A DNA stretch of 52,058 nucleotides from Acidaminococcus intestini DSM 21505 (GCF_000425045.1 NZ_AULA01000013.1:1-52058), one strand, 5' to 3'; shown: positions 22,056 through 30,876, numbered from the stretch's first letter. Numbers and translations are program-made. Notes: generated by a model from the sequence alone, not told the origin.

Positions 22056-23816
22056 CTAGAACTGCGCACCCCATGTCATAGGCGTGTTCAGCTTAACGTC
22101 TTGTTCTAGCAGATACATGGCATTGATCGTCGCTGCAACGATATCGATCTTCCCGTTAGACTTCTTCTTGTTTACATATCGGTTCATGTTTGTGTCGTAG
22201 ACGCATTTTGCGTTTTCAAAGTTGATTTCCACCATTTTGTTGTTCGCTTCGTAATGAAATTTACCGTCTGCAATAAGCTCTGCGAGCCACTTTGTTGAAG
22301 AATGCAGCACTGAAGAATGCTGCTTGATTTCGACTACGTCGATTCCGCCGGATTCCCACTTTTGAGCTGATGATAAGCAGTTATAGCGATCATACCCAAG
22401 AGCCTTTATCTTGCATCCATGGTGATTAGCGATATTGAAGACATAGTCTTCAACCACTCTGTAATTAATTGTTCTATCGCCGCAAGGAATAATATGTCCT
22501 GCTGCGATATATTCAGCGTAGGGCACTCTTTCAGCCCTCGTCTTTTCATCGATTCTGTCCGCAGGAATGAATACCATCGGGCGGCAATAAACTTCTCCAG
22601 TTTTAGCGTCATAGGTAATGATGCTTACTGATGTATTATCGTTCGTCATCGAAAGGTCAACACCGATATAGACCGTCTGCCCATCTATATCAATCTTTGG
22701 CACCTTTCCTCGCCTCAGATCATCCAGGGAAATGTAGGCTTCGCCATCATATGTTCCAGATGCCATAATATTGCAATGTTTGGTGAGAAAGTTTGTCTTC
22801 GTACTTTCAATATTGAGAGCCCTGGCGTGTTTTTTCTTCAAATCATCCCAAATCTCTTGGATTTCGATGCCGGCAGGATTGCCTTGAGCCATCGCCAGAG
22901 GATTCGTAATCCATTCTTTAGCAATGTCAGAATCCGGTTCATATAACAACGAAAAAATCGCCCTATCCTCCACCTGTCCATCAAGGACATGTTTTGAATA
23001 TGCGACTTCGGCCTCAAAGGGATTATTTACTTTTGGATACTTTGTGCTGATAATGCAGCCTAGCTTGTTTTTAATGTTGAGCTGCCCTGATGCCATGGAT
23101 TCAATGGCGCTGTTATTCGGCAGCGCGCCGACTTCATCTGCGAGAAAAACATTCGGTAGACGGCCGTCAAACTTGTTATTCGTGTAGGCAAGCGGCTTAT
23201 AAGTCGTCTGTGTAAGCGTGCATTTGATGCTGTCCCTCAGCAGCTTGAATCGTTTTAGTCCATTCATGTCGTAGTAGACAAGAGGAGACACGGAAAGCGT
23301 ATTCTGAATAGCGTCCTTTACCTCCTTAGACAAATCAAGATCCGGAGCAACACTAAAAAACTTGGAAAAAGGCGGCTCCGTAAGAAATAGAATGATGAAC
23401 AGCGTGCCTATAGTATATGTTTTAAAATTCTTTCTGCAGATTTCAAGCACGGCCCGTTCATAACGTCGCTTTTCTGGGTCTTTCCTGGAAACCTCCGCAA
23501 GGACCGCTACATAGAATAGCCATTGATAGCTGACAGTGCAGTCATACAATGATTTTCCGAATTGCAATCCTCTTGGCATGATGAGAAGCTTCAGAAGCCC
23601 ATCAATCTGTCGGCACTTGTGGTCGCTGATAACATATTCAGGATCATCACCGTTTGCAACCTTCAGGAAGTCTTCACATTGCTTAACAACGTAAGAAGGT
23701 GCTTTGTAAACCGCCGCAACTTCTGGAATTAAGTTCATCTCGGCAACATTGCCAGAAACAATCGCGCTGGCGTAACGATACGCTGGATGTTTTTTGATAT
23801 ATTCACTCGCTGGCAT
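22056..23816 (-). CDS. Terminase large subunit
   Basis: 586 residues. The ATPase/nuclease packaging motor is recognised from the Walker-A-like CRKNFKTYTIG, Walker B with catalytic Glu in NVFLADEVG and the nuclease start VYIGVDLSMTNDNTSV. The end, KIDIVAATINAMYLLEQD, is typical of Terlarge_1-type proteins. The Walker A position lacks the usual GK[ST] and reads NFKT, as in many phage enzymes of this class. The ribosome site (AAAGGG, ten bases) is weaker than in the neighbours. Confidence 0.9.
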   Translation of the reverse strand: MPASEYIKKHPAYRYASAIVSGNVAEMNLIPEVAAVYKAPSYVVKQCEDFLKVANGDDPEYVISDHKCRQIDGLLKLLIMPRGLQFGKSLYDCTVSYQWLFYVAVLAEVSRKDPEKRRYERAVLEICRKNFKTYTIGTLFIILFLTEPPFSKFFSVAPDLDLSKEVKDAIQNTLSVSPLVYYDMNGLKRFKLLRDSIKCTLTQTTYKPLAYTNNKFDGRLPNVFLADEVGALPNNSAIESMASGQLNIKNKLGCIISTKYPKVNNPFEAEVAYSKHVLDGQVEDRAIFSLLYEPDSDIAKEWITNPLAMAQGNPAGIEIQEIWDDLKKKHARALNIESTKTNFLTKHCNIMASGTYDGEAYISLDDLRRGKVPKIDIDGQTVYIGVDLSMTNDNTSVSIITYDAKTGEVYCRPMVFIPADRIDEKTRAERVPYAEYIAAGHIIPCGDRTINYRVVEDYVFNIANHHGCKIKALGYDRYNCLSSAQKWESGGIDVVEIKQHSSVLHSSTKWLAELIADGKFHYEANNKMVEINFENAKCVYDTNMNRYVNKKKSNGKIDIVAATINAMYLLEQDVKLNTPMTWGAQF

Positions 23817-23822
23817 GCAGCA

Positions 23823-24200
23823 TCAACCCTTTAACGCCTGCAAAAGCGGATCATTTTCAGCCTTGTTCTGCGGGCTTGCTTCTTTCTTTGCTCTTGCCTC
23901 TTCGAGCATTCGGCTCAAGGCTTGAGCGGTCTTGTTGGCGCTGTCCGTCACGCGATTGTAGGAGTTGATTCCAGGGTGAGTATAAATATTTGCTCTGCCT
24001 TTCACGTATTCCTTAGTGACTAGCACGCCATCTTTTTCTAGGCTCTTTTGCAGTTCCTCTGCAAGAGCGACCTGAGTCGTATATCGCCGGAATGTCGTCA
24101 TGAACAAATAGTCGTCAGTCAAACCAAATGCGTCGGCCTTTTCCAGCAGGTCTCGGGCCATCCTATTTAATTTTGTTTGCGTGATTTTCATCGTTGCCAT
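23823..24200 (-). CDS. Terminase small subunit, P27 family
   Basis: 125 residues beginning MATMKITQTKLNRMARDLLE. It has the P27-type pattern YLFMTTFRRYTTQVALAEEL and HPGINSYNRVTDSANKTAQA. It recognises the packaging site and passes it to the large subunit. The start follows GGAGG at a six-base gap. An HNH gene upstream fits a cos-packaging phage. Confidence 0.88.
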   Translation of the reverse strand: MATMKITQTKLNRMARDLLEKADAFGLTDDYLFMTTFRRYTTQVALAEELQKSLEKDGVLVTKEYVKGRANIYTHPGINSYNRVTDSANKTAQALSRMLEEARAKKEASPQNKAENDPLLQALKG

Positions 24201-24269
24201 TCCAGTCCTCCTTTCCAAAAAAAGCGTGTGTGTCTAACGATGGTGTGTTTTGAGGTAGGGCAGTAGGGT

Positions 24270-24674
24270 CTAGGGTTTAGCCGGCTCTTTCAAATCTGGA
24301 AGCCGGGGGGATACTATCGCCAGCTGACGGAGACGGTCTGCCGGAATAATGCCGTGCTCAGCTTCGTCATGATGCCTTGAACACAATGAAATCAGATTGT
24401 TTGTATCAAGTCTCTGACTGAAGTCCCTGTCCAGCGGCGTGATGTGATGGATCTGAAGGTCATTGTTATTCAGTCTGTGTTCATCCTCTAAACAGATGCG
24501 GCAAAGATAATGATCGCGCTGAAGAATTTCCATTCTCTTCTTCTGCCATGCTGCTGAACTCCTGAACCTTTCGTTCTGTCCTCTTTCCTTTCGATACCAT
24601 TTGTGCTTTGGCTTCTTCGGACAGACATACCCCATGGGGTGCATCCGGCCACAGTAGGGGCATGAAATAAGCAT
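24270..24674 (-). CDS. HNH endonuclease beside the terminase
   Basis: 134 residues. The N-terminal C-x2-C (CPYCGRMHPMGYVC) may bind zinc; the HNH core is CRICLEDEHRLNNNDLQIHH, then ITPLDRD, NLISLCSRHHDEAEHG. HNH proteins next to terminase genes assist specific DNA cleavage during packaging in HK97-like cos phages. The ribosome site is weak. A terminator lies just upstream, so this gene starts the late operon. Confidence 0.88.
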   Translation of the reverse strand: MLISCPYCGRMHPMGYVCPKKPKHKWYRKERGQNERFRSSAAWQKKRMEILQRDHYLCRICLEDEHRLNNNDLQIHHITPLDRDFSQRLDTNNLISLCSRHHDEAEHGIIPADRLRQLAIVSPRLPDLKEPAKP

Positions 24675-24707
24675 AGGGGTTTCACTTTCTCTTGTAAGCA
24701 GATAAAG

Positions 24708-24735
24708 AAAAAGCCATGCCCAATGGCACGGCCTG
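24708..24735 (-). terminator. Terminator between the late regulator and the HNH gene
   Basis: Minus strand GCCGTGCC-loop-GGGCATGGC stem followed by TTTTTC. It closes the early operon after the regulator gene and separates it from the late genes. A late promoter should lie nearby, but I could not pick one. Confidence 0.75.
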
Positions 24736-24849
24736 TATTTAGTTTTCGATGCTACCAGTATACCACGGGTTTCCTGCTTTGATCGTACACAGACCGTACA
24801 CGTTTCTGCTCAAAATCTACACGATTCTGCTCAAATCTGCTCAGAACTG

Positions 24850-25365
24850 CTACGGCTCTTTGAAGAACACCATGTTCCCCTGGTGCTGCGGAATGGCATT
24901 CCGTCCGAACATCATGACAGTCAGGGTTTCCAGTGCGACGCCTGCCCGCTTCCGGCAGAAACCCACACTGGAATTCACATGTCTGGCTGTGCTGTCCCAG
25001 GAAGTTTTATCAATGAAGCGGTCAACCAGGATGGTTCTATCCGTCTCAGAAATCTTTCCCATGGCTTCAAGGGATCTGTCCAGCCTGGCCATGATTGGCC
25101 CTAATCTATCCAGTTCAGCGGAATACCGGTCAATCTTATGCTGCAGCTCTTCATGTCTGGCATAAATCCGCTCCTGCTGGCTCTCCTTCTCCCCGCCGCC
25201 GCAGCCACCAGTAGGAGAGATGGATGGTGAAGCAGGTGTTGCCTCCTGGCTCAGCATCGCTCTGCACTCTGCCATATCGGCCTTGACATTGGCAATGTAC
25301 TGGCTAAATTCATGATAGCGGTAAAGGTATTCCCGCACCGCATTGATATAGTCATTATGAAACAT
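24850..25365 (-). CDS. Phage late transcription regulator, RinA/ArpU/sigma-r4-like
   Basis: 171 residues. The middle is Gly/Glu-rich with a predicted coiled coil (ERIYARHEELQHKIDRYSAE); the C-terminal part, LSETDRTILVDRFIDKTSWD-like and VNSSVGFCRKRAGVALETL, looks like a sigma-70 region 4 helix-turn-helix. Such proteins at the end of the early operon switch on late genes. The start follows AAGGAGG. The exact family is uncertain. Confidence 0.7.
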   Translation of the reverse strand: MFHNDYINAVREYLYRYHEFSQYIANVKADMAECRAMLSQEATPASPSISPTGGCGGGEKESQQERIYARHEELQHKIDRYSAELDRLGPIMARLDRSLEAMGKISETDRTILVDRFIDKTSWDSTARHVNSSVGFCRKRAGVALETLTVMMFGRNAIPQHQGNMVFFKEP

Positions 25366-25387
25366 TGGGCCATCCTCCTTATGTTAT

Positions 25388-25421
25388 GAAAGGCATGGCA
25401 GCGCACAAGGCTCTGCCATGC
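25388..25421 (-). terminator. Stem-loop after rusA
   Basis: Minus strand GCATGGCAG-AGC...GC-CTGCCATGC stem followed by CTTTC. It is a strong inverted repeat but has a short T-tract, so partial termination is likely. Confidence 0.6.
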
Positions 25422-25425
25422 TTGT

Positions 25426-25848
25426 CTATGCTTTTTCTTCTGTTACTCTGACTCTGATGTATCCTTCACCCTGGGCCGCATAGAACTTCCTGCAGGTCGC
25501 CGTCACGACTTGTTTGTCGTCTGCGTAAGCGAATTTGTTGAGTCCATCCAAGACAGCCTTGAGTATATTGTCCACGTCCGGCATCTTCGTCGGTCGCAAA
25601 ATATTGTTTTGGCAAAACACCTTTTTCCCTTTTGGAAAAGACTTCGGAATCTTGAAATAGGCATCAACAGATACGCTAACATAGCAGTCATCCGGGACCA
25701 GTTTCCCGCCAGCATCAAGATAAGCTATGCGAATTTGCTGCTCGTACTTTTCAGTTTTCCTCGTCGTGTAGATTCTGCCGCTAAGCCTTGAAAACCTTGG
25801 TCTGTCCTTCCCTTGAGGTTCTCCTTCAACATAAAATACCGTTTCCAT
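25426..25848 (-). CDS. rusA: Holliday junction resolvase RusA-like
   Basis: 140 residues. The RusA signature is clear: METVFYVEGEPQGKDRPRFS at the start and MPDVDNILKAVLDGLNKFAY plus ADDKQVV with the catalytic aspartates. It resolves recombination or replication intermediates of phage DNA. The start at 25848 is nine bases after GAGG. It sits with the other recombination genes in the early operon. Confidence 0.9.
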   Translation of the reverse strand: METVFYVEGEPQGKDRPRFSRLSGRIYTTRKTEKYEQQIRIAYLDAGGKLVPDDCYVSVSVDAYFKIPKSFPKGKKVFCQNNILRPTKMPDVDNILKAVLDGLNKFAYADDKQVVTATCRKFYAAQGEGYIRVRVTEEKA

Positions 25849-25852
25849 TTGG

Positions 25853-26089
25853 TCACGCCTCGTCATCAATTGCCCAATCTCGCGGGTCTATTCGCTCATC
25901 CTTCAGGCACATCACGTCATCCAAGATACAGAAATCGCATGTTTGCTTTGAGCAATAGGCCTTAATCTTCTTGGCAGCTTCCAGGATTTCACGCCGCTCT
26001 ATTTCATCCGTTCTCCACTTGAGAGGCGTGTTTCCAGATAATCCATCAGGATAAATATAAACGTTTGGAAATTCTTTTCCTTTTTTCAT
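25853..26089 (-). CDS. Cysteine-rich small phage protein (YC-x4-C-x2-C family)
   Basis: 78 residues with AYCSKQTCDFCILDDVMC and a C-terminal PRDWAIDDEA. The four cysteines and the PR-x-W motif match the products at 31269-31421, 31431-31613 and 31603-31809 (the first of these lacks PR-x-W). A zinc site is likely. The start overlaps the upstream gene by four bases. The function is unknown. Confidence 0.65.
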   Translation of the reverse strand: MKKGKEFPNVYIYPDGLSGNTPLKWRTDEIERREILEAAKKIKAYCSKQTCDFCILDDVMCLKDERIDPRDWAIDDEA

Positions 26090-26355
26090 TGTTTCATCGC
26101 CTTTCTGAAGGATTCTTCACATTCCAGGCGGCGATTCTCCTGGCAAGTACGCTCATCGTTACATTTGCGGACCCACTGTCCGAATTCGTCATACATCCAG
26201 TGCCATTGTCCGGGATACAGCTTCCGGCCGCAATACGCGCACCAGTGATACTCACCACGATTTTGCAGCAGCTCTTTCCGCAATGCCTGAATGGCCTGCT
26301 CCGTATTCTTCTGCCGCCGTCTGTTCTTTCGCCCCATCAAATTAACGCTGTTCAT
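26086..26355 (-). CDS. Small zinc-finger-like phage protein
   Basis: 89 residues. A basic N-terminus (GRKNRRRQKNTEQ) precedes CAYCGRKLYPGQWHWMYDEF and a second Cys pair (KCNDERTC), suggesting a treble-clef or zinc-ribbon fold and nucleic-acid contact. The start follows AGGAGG. No family was named. Confidence 0.65.
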   Translation of the reverse strand: MNSVNLMGRKNRRRQKNTEQAIQALRKELLQNRGEYHWCAYCGRKLYPGQWHWMYDEFGQWVRKCNDERTCQENRRLECEESFRKAMKQ

Positions 26356-26366
26356 TTTTCACCCTC

Positions 26367-26591
26367 CTATCGGTAAATCTTCCCAGTTCTTTTGTTCTTC
26401 AGAACAATCCTTTCAATCACGTCAAAGCCAGCATCTCCAAGGATGCATTTTGCTCTCTTCAGTGCTTTTTCCATGCGTGCAGCATCAACAGCATTTTGTT
26501 TATCTGCTTCTTCTTTTTGAATCTTTTTGAGGGCATTCCCTGGCGTCGGATCTGCATATCCTTCTTGGTTCTTCATGAATTCATTTTTCAT
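26367..26591 (-). CDS. Small phage protein, function unknown
   Basis: 74 residues, mostly charged helix (KKIQKEEADKQNAVDAARME) with a C-terminal CILGDAGFDVIERIVLKNKR segment. It overlaps the DnaC-like gene by four bases (ATGA), so it is translated with it. It could assist the helicase loader, but that is a guess from coupling only. Confidence 0.6.
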   Translation of the reverse strand: MKNEFMKNQEGYADPTPGNALKKIQKEEADKQNAVDAARMEKALKRAKCILGDAGFDVIERIVLKNKRTGKIYR

Positions 26592-27397
26592 TTCGCACCC
26601 ACCAATCTTTGATTTGCCCCTTGCACAAATAGCCCGTAAGGATTAATCATCTCGAAGATCCTGCTGCCTAGCGCTTCGTCAACGATCGTAATGTCGTTGA
26701 CGCTGTACTCGCTGCTGAAAATCGTCGTCAAGTGATTAAGATATCTCGAGTTGACGATGTCGAAGATGATCCGCAGCTCGTCCCTGTCGACATCCACGAG
26801 ATGCCCTTTCTGCACTTTACCGCTGAGCTTGAAAAGGTCATCAATGAAAAGGTTTTGACAGGTTTTCCACTTGGTCATCGCCCGCTCATAATCTTCAGCA
26901 TAGCTCCGCGCCGCTTTAGTCAGGTTAGGCATCTCTGTGCGATACGAAAAATAATAGTGCAGTTCATGCTTGTCGACGGTCAGTCCGTGACAAACAGCGA
27001 TGCAGATATGAGTCTTCCCCATCCCAGATTTTCCGAAAACCCCAAATCCAGGTCCGCCTTTGACATGATCCTGCAGGTATCGAGTAGCCATGTCCTTCAT
27101 CAGCTTCGCTGCTGGGCTTCTATTCCCGTCGAAGGCTTCCAGCGTATACCTGGCATAGTCCTCTGCGCTAACGCCGGATTTCTTCAGCCGGCTGACAACT
27201 TGTCGCTGTTCCCAGCACTTCGGGCAATGCCCCATAGACTCATGATCTCCGTTTTTGACCAGCACCCAGCCAGTATTGCTGCATCGATCACACTGGATTC
27301 CATCTACTGGAACTTTTGGCTTCGGCTGCTGCTCTGTCTGGCGTTCCTTCATCGTCTTTTTGATGCGCTCCATCATTTGCTTGATATAATCTTCCAC
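26588..27397 (-). CDS. DnaC-like helicase loader (AAA+ ATPase)
   Basis: 269 residues from a GTG start at 27397, chosen because GGAGG lies seven bases upstream; the frame extends further but only into the upstream gene. An N-terminal zinc finger (CDRCSNTGW...CPKC) is followed by Walker A GKSGMGKT, Walker B LFIDDLF and a sensor region SRYLNHLTTIFSSEY. It loads the replicative helicase at the phage origin with the initiator encoded next to it. Confidence 0.88.
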   Translation of the reverse strand: MEDYIKQMMERIKKTMKERQTEQQPKPKVPVDGIQCDRCSNTGWVLVKNGDHESMGHCPKCWEQRQVVSRLKKSGVSAEDYARYTLEAFDGNRSPAAKLMKDMATRYLQDHVKGGPGFGVFGKSGMGKTHICIAVCHGLTVDKHELHYYFSYRTEMPNLTKAARSYAEDYERAMTKWKTCQNLFIDDLFKLSGKVQKGHLVDVDRDELRIIFDIVNSRYLNHLTTIFSSEYSVNDITIVDEALGSRIFEMINPYGLFVQGANQRLVGAK

Positions 27398-27410
27398 TTC
27401 GTTCCCTCCT

Positions 27411-28145
27411 TCAGAACGGTATGGCTTTAACTTCATCCGGGATATCTCTCGGCATGCTGCCGTCCGGTTCGTCGTATCCATCCTGGCTCCATCGCTTTAG
27501 GATGCCTGCGACATATTTTATTGTCCGTTTTCCTCGCAGTACAGCTCGATCAATGGCCTTAATGCACAAATCCTTGCCATATTCTTCTAGCAGCGATAAT
27601 AGCATTTCCGATTCACTTCCACTTTGGAGAGGATGAATTGTTTTTTGAAAATGCTCGACGATTATTTTTTGGTCGCTGCTTTCCTTAGCGTTTATACGTT
27701 TATATGTTTCTTTAGGTATGTGGTCACAGACGCCAATAGATGCGTCACCAACGCCAATAGATGCGTCACCAACGCCAATAGATGCGTCACCAACGCCAAT
27801 AGATGCGTCACCAACGCCAATAGGATTTTCATTGCTTGCGTCACAGACGCCAAAGAAATGAATCGCATAAACAGGAGATTGCCGTCCTCTGCGAGAGACT
27901 TTAATTAATCCAGCTTCTTCCAGCTCTGCACGAGCTCGTTCAATGCTTCTGCGCTTCATATGCGTATCCTGCTCAATTTCGGACATCGAAAGGTTAAAGC
28001 TCTCACGCCATCCAGTCATATTGCAATAATGAAGCAGGGAAAACCAGAGAAGAATTGAATTTGATGATAGTGCATGGTCTTCCAGCCAGGCGTGGAAAGC
28101 ATTTATCTCTGCAATGTAGTTTATCTTCAATCTTCCCTGCGCCAT
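27411..28145 (-). CDS. Phage replication initiator, winged helix plus DnaD-like domain
   Basis: 244 residues. The N-terminal part (about 1-100) is a winged helix: NLSMSEIEQDTHMKRRSIER, ARAELEEAGLIKVSRRGRQS. A linker of repeated IGVGDAS heptads follows (about 108-135), then a DnaD/DnaB_2-type C-terminus (YGKDLCIKAIDRAVLRGKRT, IKYVAGILKRW). It probably binds the phage origin and recruits the DnaC-like loader encoded immediately downstream. The heptads come from a perfect 21-bp DNA repeat and may double as origin iterons. The start follows GGAGG. Confidence 0.82.
   Translation of the reverse strand: MAQGRLKINYIAEINAFHAWLEDHALSSNSILLWFSLLHYCNMTGWRESFNLSMSEIEQDTHMKRRSIERARAELEEAGLIKVSRRGRQSPVYAIHFFGVCDASNENPIGVGDASIGVGDASIGVGDASIGVGDASIGVCDHIPKETYKRINAKESSDQKIIVEHFQKTIHPLQSGSESEMLLSLLEEYGKDLCIKAIDRAVLRGKRTIKYVAGILKRWSQDGYDEPDGSMPRDIPDEVKAIPF
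27730..27823. repeat. 21-bp tandem repeat in the initiator gene (possible origin iterons)
   Basis: Four perfect 21-bp units (27730-27750, 27751-27771, 27772-27792, 27793-27813) and a partial fifth. The length keeps the frame and gives a seven-residue protein repeat. Iterons inside the initiator gene are known for lambdoid origins, so an origin is plausible; variable linker length is the alternative. Confidence 0.85.
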
Positions 28146-28171
28146 TCTGGTTCATCCTCCTTCAAGTAGAT

Positions 28172-28201
28172 AGCCCGACCGGAGTTTCCTCCGGCAGGGC
28201 T
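28172..28201. repeat. Stem-loop after the stop of the gene at 28210-28698
   Basis: AGCCC-GA-CCGGAG/CTCCGG-CA-GGGCT with loop TTTC. There is no U-tract on the minus (coding) strand, so it is more likely an mRNA end-stabilising or processing element than a terminator. Confidence 0.5.
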
Positions 28202-28209
28202 CTGTTTTT

Positions 28210-28698
28210 CTATTTCTTGTCATCGCTGAAAAGAAGTTTTTCTTGAGCGCGTTTGCCATCAATAAAAAGCAGCACTTCCTTCATGAGAAGCTTGAGCTGG
28301 TCAGCCGTCGAAGCGAACATGAATACGGCCTCGTTGATATCCACTTCGGAATCAATCGGCTCGGTCTTTTCCGGCGTGCGAATAGGAACTGTAGCCATTG
28401 CCAGCGGGACCTTAAAATCTGCTTCGATAATCGCACTCATCCGGTCGTTACTGTCATAGTCAAATTTGACCACCCGCGGTCTGATACGATCGTCCATGCC
28501 TTGAAAATCAATTTCCAGAAGGCTGGCAACGTGACTGCGCAGATCAAACATGGCTTTGTATAATTCCGGCCTTGCTTTTTCTGCAGAAATCAAGGTGTAG
28601 GACTCCGTCCCCATATCGCCCGATGCATCATAAGAAATCTTGATCTTACCTTTAGCAACTTGAATAGCAGTGATGATATATTTCCTATCCTTTTCCAT
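28210..28698 (-). CDS. Early phage protein, function unknown
   Basis: 162 residues between recT and the initiator gene. Mixed alpha/beta composition, no membrane segment, C-terminal helix (FASTADQLKLLMKEVLLFID). The start follows AAAGGAGG. Position in a recombination/replication operon suggests a recombination accessory role, but no family was recognised. Confidence 0.6.
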   Translation of the reverse strand: MEKDRKYIITAIQVAKGKIKISYDASGDMGTESYTLISAEKARPELYKAMFDLRSHVASLLEIDFQGMDDRIRPRVVKFDYDSNDRMSAIIEADFKVPLAMATVPIRTPEKTEPIDSEVDINEAVFMFASTADQLKLLMKEVLLFIDGKRAQEKLLFSDDKK

Positions 28699-28709
28699 GA
28701 TTGCCTCCT

Positions 28710-29618
28710 TTAATCAACAAAAGAAGAATCGCCCAATTCTTCCGGCGTAAACGGCGTGTCTGGGTCAATGGTAGTTTCAACCTGCTGGTCTGCAGTTCCC
28801 TCAACCTCAATATCTGCATATTCCATTTCATTGGGTTGGTCAGCCATATCAGGCAAAATGCTGCTCTTAACGGTTTCGTCAGTGGAAATCGCACGGACAA
28901 ATTCGGTTTTAAGAGGGGCGTATTTGAGCAGTTTCTTCAGTACAGTCTTTTTGGCCATCTCTTCGAAATTGGTCTGCCAAGGACTGAAACTCTTCTGAGC
29001 AGCTTTAGAGAACTCATCCCGATGCCTTTCGACATCTTCCTGGCTCATGACCTCAAAGCCACCACCTCCGTCTTTCGTATGATAAACAGCATAGTAAGCA
29101 ACTGGCGTTCCACGGTTAGTCAATGCCGGTTTGTGAACAAGCTTTGGTTCAAAGCCATATTCAAATTCAAAATAATCTCCGCTGTATATGGTATGCGCAG
29201 CAATATCAAGGACCGCCTCAGACCGATAAGCTAAATCAATGAATCCTTTGTACCCAAGCTGAAACTGACATTCAGGAACTTTGCTAACGTTACCCTTCTC
29301 ATCTTTAACATTGCGGTTATACCTAATCAGGTAAGCCTGACCAAGCGGCGTATTAGGCTCCACGCCAAGCTGTGCCGCTTGCATCATCGCGCCCAGGAAA
29401 GATTGCGGCGTGCATTCCTTTAGGTCCGGATTTGTACTAAGCGCTGTAAAGATCATTCGTGTGAAACGTTCTGGAGTCAGGACACTTGGGAGTGCCGCTC
29501 TGATTTGTGGTTCCATGGCTTTGATGAGACCCTTCAAAGTCGCTCCCTTCTGCTGAATTTCCTGCTGTGCTTCCTGCCTTTCTGCCGTTTTTTTCGTCAA
29601 TCCACCTTTAGTGTTCAT
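28710..29618 (-). CDS. recT: RecT-family single-strand annealing protein
   Basis: 302 residues. RecT core: LKGLIKAMEPQIRAALPSVL, PERFTRMIFTALSTNPDLKE, GAMMQAAQLGVEPNTPLGQA and FQLGYKGFIDLAYRS. It anneals complementary strands after resection and works with the exonuclease encoded upstream. The start at 29618 is eight bases after AAGGAG; an in-frame TTG two codons earlier is too close. The acidic C-terminus is typical. Confidence 0.95.
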   Translation of the reverse strand: MNTKGGLTKKTAERQEAQQEIQQKGATLKGLIKAMEPQIRAALPSVLTPERFTRMIFTALSTNPDLKECTPQSFLGAMMQAAQLGVEPNTPLGQAYLIRYNRNVKDEKGNVSKVPECQFQLGYKGFIDLAYRSEAVLDIAAHTIYSGDYFEFEYGFEPKLVHKPALTNRGTPVAYYAVYHTKDGGGGFEVMSQEDVERHRDEFSKAAQKSFSPWQTNFEEMAKKTVLKKLLKYAPLKTEFVRAISTDETVKSSILPDMADQPNEMEYADIEVEGTADQQVETTIDPDTPFTPEELGDSSFVD

Positions 29619-29630
29619 GGTCAAGTCTCC

Positions 29631-29891
29631 TTAATCTTCAGGATTTCTAATATCAACAATCTGTTCATAAGCCCCATAGGCCAGCATTCTTCCCAAATGA
29701 TCTTGAGCTTTTAAGGCTCGGCTCTTGTTATCAAATCTTGCCAAAATAATGTCGGCAGCATTTAATCCAAAATAAATATGTAATTCATAACAGCATGGAA
29801 AATATGCTCCCCCATATTGCAGTTCCGCAATATAAGACCCTGAAATCTTATTCAGTTGATAAAAAGACAGGTCCCCTTTAATGATATCCAT
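29631..29891 (-). CDS. Small early phage protein, function unknown
   Basis: 86 residues lying between recT and the exonuclease gene. MDIIKGDLSFYQLNKISGSY and a Cys pair (FPCCYE) are visible; no family is recognised. The start follows AAGGAGG. Confidence 0.55.
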   Translation of the reverse strand: MDIIKGDLSFYQLNKISGSYIAELQYGGAYFPCCYELHIYFGLNAADIILARFDNKSRALKAQDHLGRMLAYGAYEQIVDIRNPED

Positions 29892-29895
29892 GACC

Positions 29896-30876
29896 TTAGC
29901 CCTCCTTAATCTCTTTGATGGAAAATCTTCTGCTTGCTTTCCCTACCGTCACAAATCCTTGCTCCTTCAACTCTTCATACAGCCCTTCATCTGCTTTCTT
30001 GAGCTTAGAAAGCGAACAGGTTTCTCTTCCTGCAATCGTTTTCCATTGGACCCTGTGAGTTCCAATCCGTCCGGATTCAGCCTCTCCAAGCATTTCCTTC
30101 AGAAAGTTTTGGTTAAGTTTAATCTGCGCCTTGAGCTGGCTCATGATTTCCATGTCGCTGTTAATCCGAGCGATTAATTCAGCCGCCTCGTTCGGGAGCG
30201 CGATTTCCTCTGCCCTGGAGTCTGGGTATCTAGCTGCCAATGCTTGGGAGCAGGAAAGGGATCCATCGACCGGCGGCGCGGTCTTGGTGGTAACTAGCTC
30301 CCAAAAGGCCTTTTCGGCAGCGATAAGGGTCTGGATGTCCTCTTCATTGCGCTCGATTTTTTCCCAGCGGGCCTCATTTCCGCCGATAAGGACTGCAATA
30401 TACCAGGCATCAAGTCCGGTTACGGCCATATAGTGCAGACATTGGCAGTAGTAGGAGTCGGGAATTTCATCATCCTTCCACAGGCTAGCCTGCTGCACGC
30501 CTGCCGTCTTGATTTCAAGGCCCGCGCTCTCGCCAACGACGACCCTATCAATGTTCGCAATCATAAAAGGATGATCCGTGCTTTGCAGCGTTCCGCAGCG
30601 TTCCACCTTTTTGCCCGTTTCCTTGGCGAACCACCTGGCGATGTTTTCCTCATTCACCGTTCCCCAGTAGACCGCTTGATTGCCGCTGAGGTCTTCCGGC
30701 TCCGCCTGCCCCGTCTTCTCCAGCCAAAGCTGATATGGTGACTTGAACGGGCTCAGCCCCATGATGATTCCAGCGTCGCTCCCGCCGATTCCAAGATTTC
30801 TTGTCGCCAGCCACTTGGCGTGGTCCTGGGCATCCTTGACTGACAAGATCAAGGAGCAATTTTTAAATTTTGCCAT
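29896..30876 (-). CDS. YqaJ-like viral exonuclease
   Basis: 326 residues. The lambda-exonuclease-like nuclease fold is visible: GIGGSDAGIIMGLSPFKSPY, WGTVNEENIARWF, MIANIDRVV and GLEIKTAGVQQ with the catalytic Asp/Glu/Lys, then QCLHYMAVTGLDAWYIAVLI. A C-terminal coiled helix follows. It resects double-stranded ends to feed RecT. The second Met (30876) is nine bases after GGAGG and preferred. Confidence 0.93.
   Translation of the reverse strand: MAKFKNCSLILSVKDAQDHAKWLATRNLGIGGSDAGIIMGLSPFKSPYQLWLEKTGQAEPEDLSGNQAVYWGTVNEENIARWFAKETGKKVERCGTLQSTDHPFMIANIDRVVVGESAGLEIKTAGVQQASLWKDDEIPDSYYCQCLHYMAVTGLDAWYIAVLIGGNEARWEKIERNEEDIQTLIAAEKAFWELVTTKTAPPVDGSLSCSQALAARYPDSRAEEIALPNEAAELIARINSDMEIMSQLKAQIKLNQNFLKEMLGEAESGRIGTHRVQWKTIAGRETCSLSKLKKADEGLYEELKEQGFVTVGKASRRFSIKEIKEG

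Noticed and set aside
27730-27823. CRISPR array
   Set aside because: The repeats are contiguous without spacers, lie in a coding region and keep the frame; no cas genes are present.
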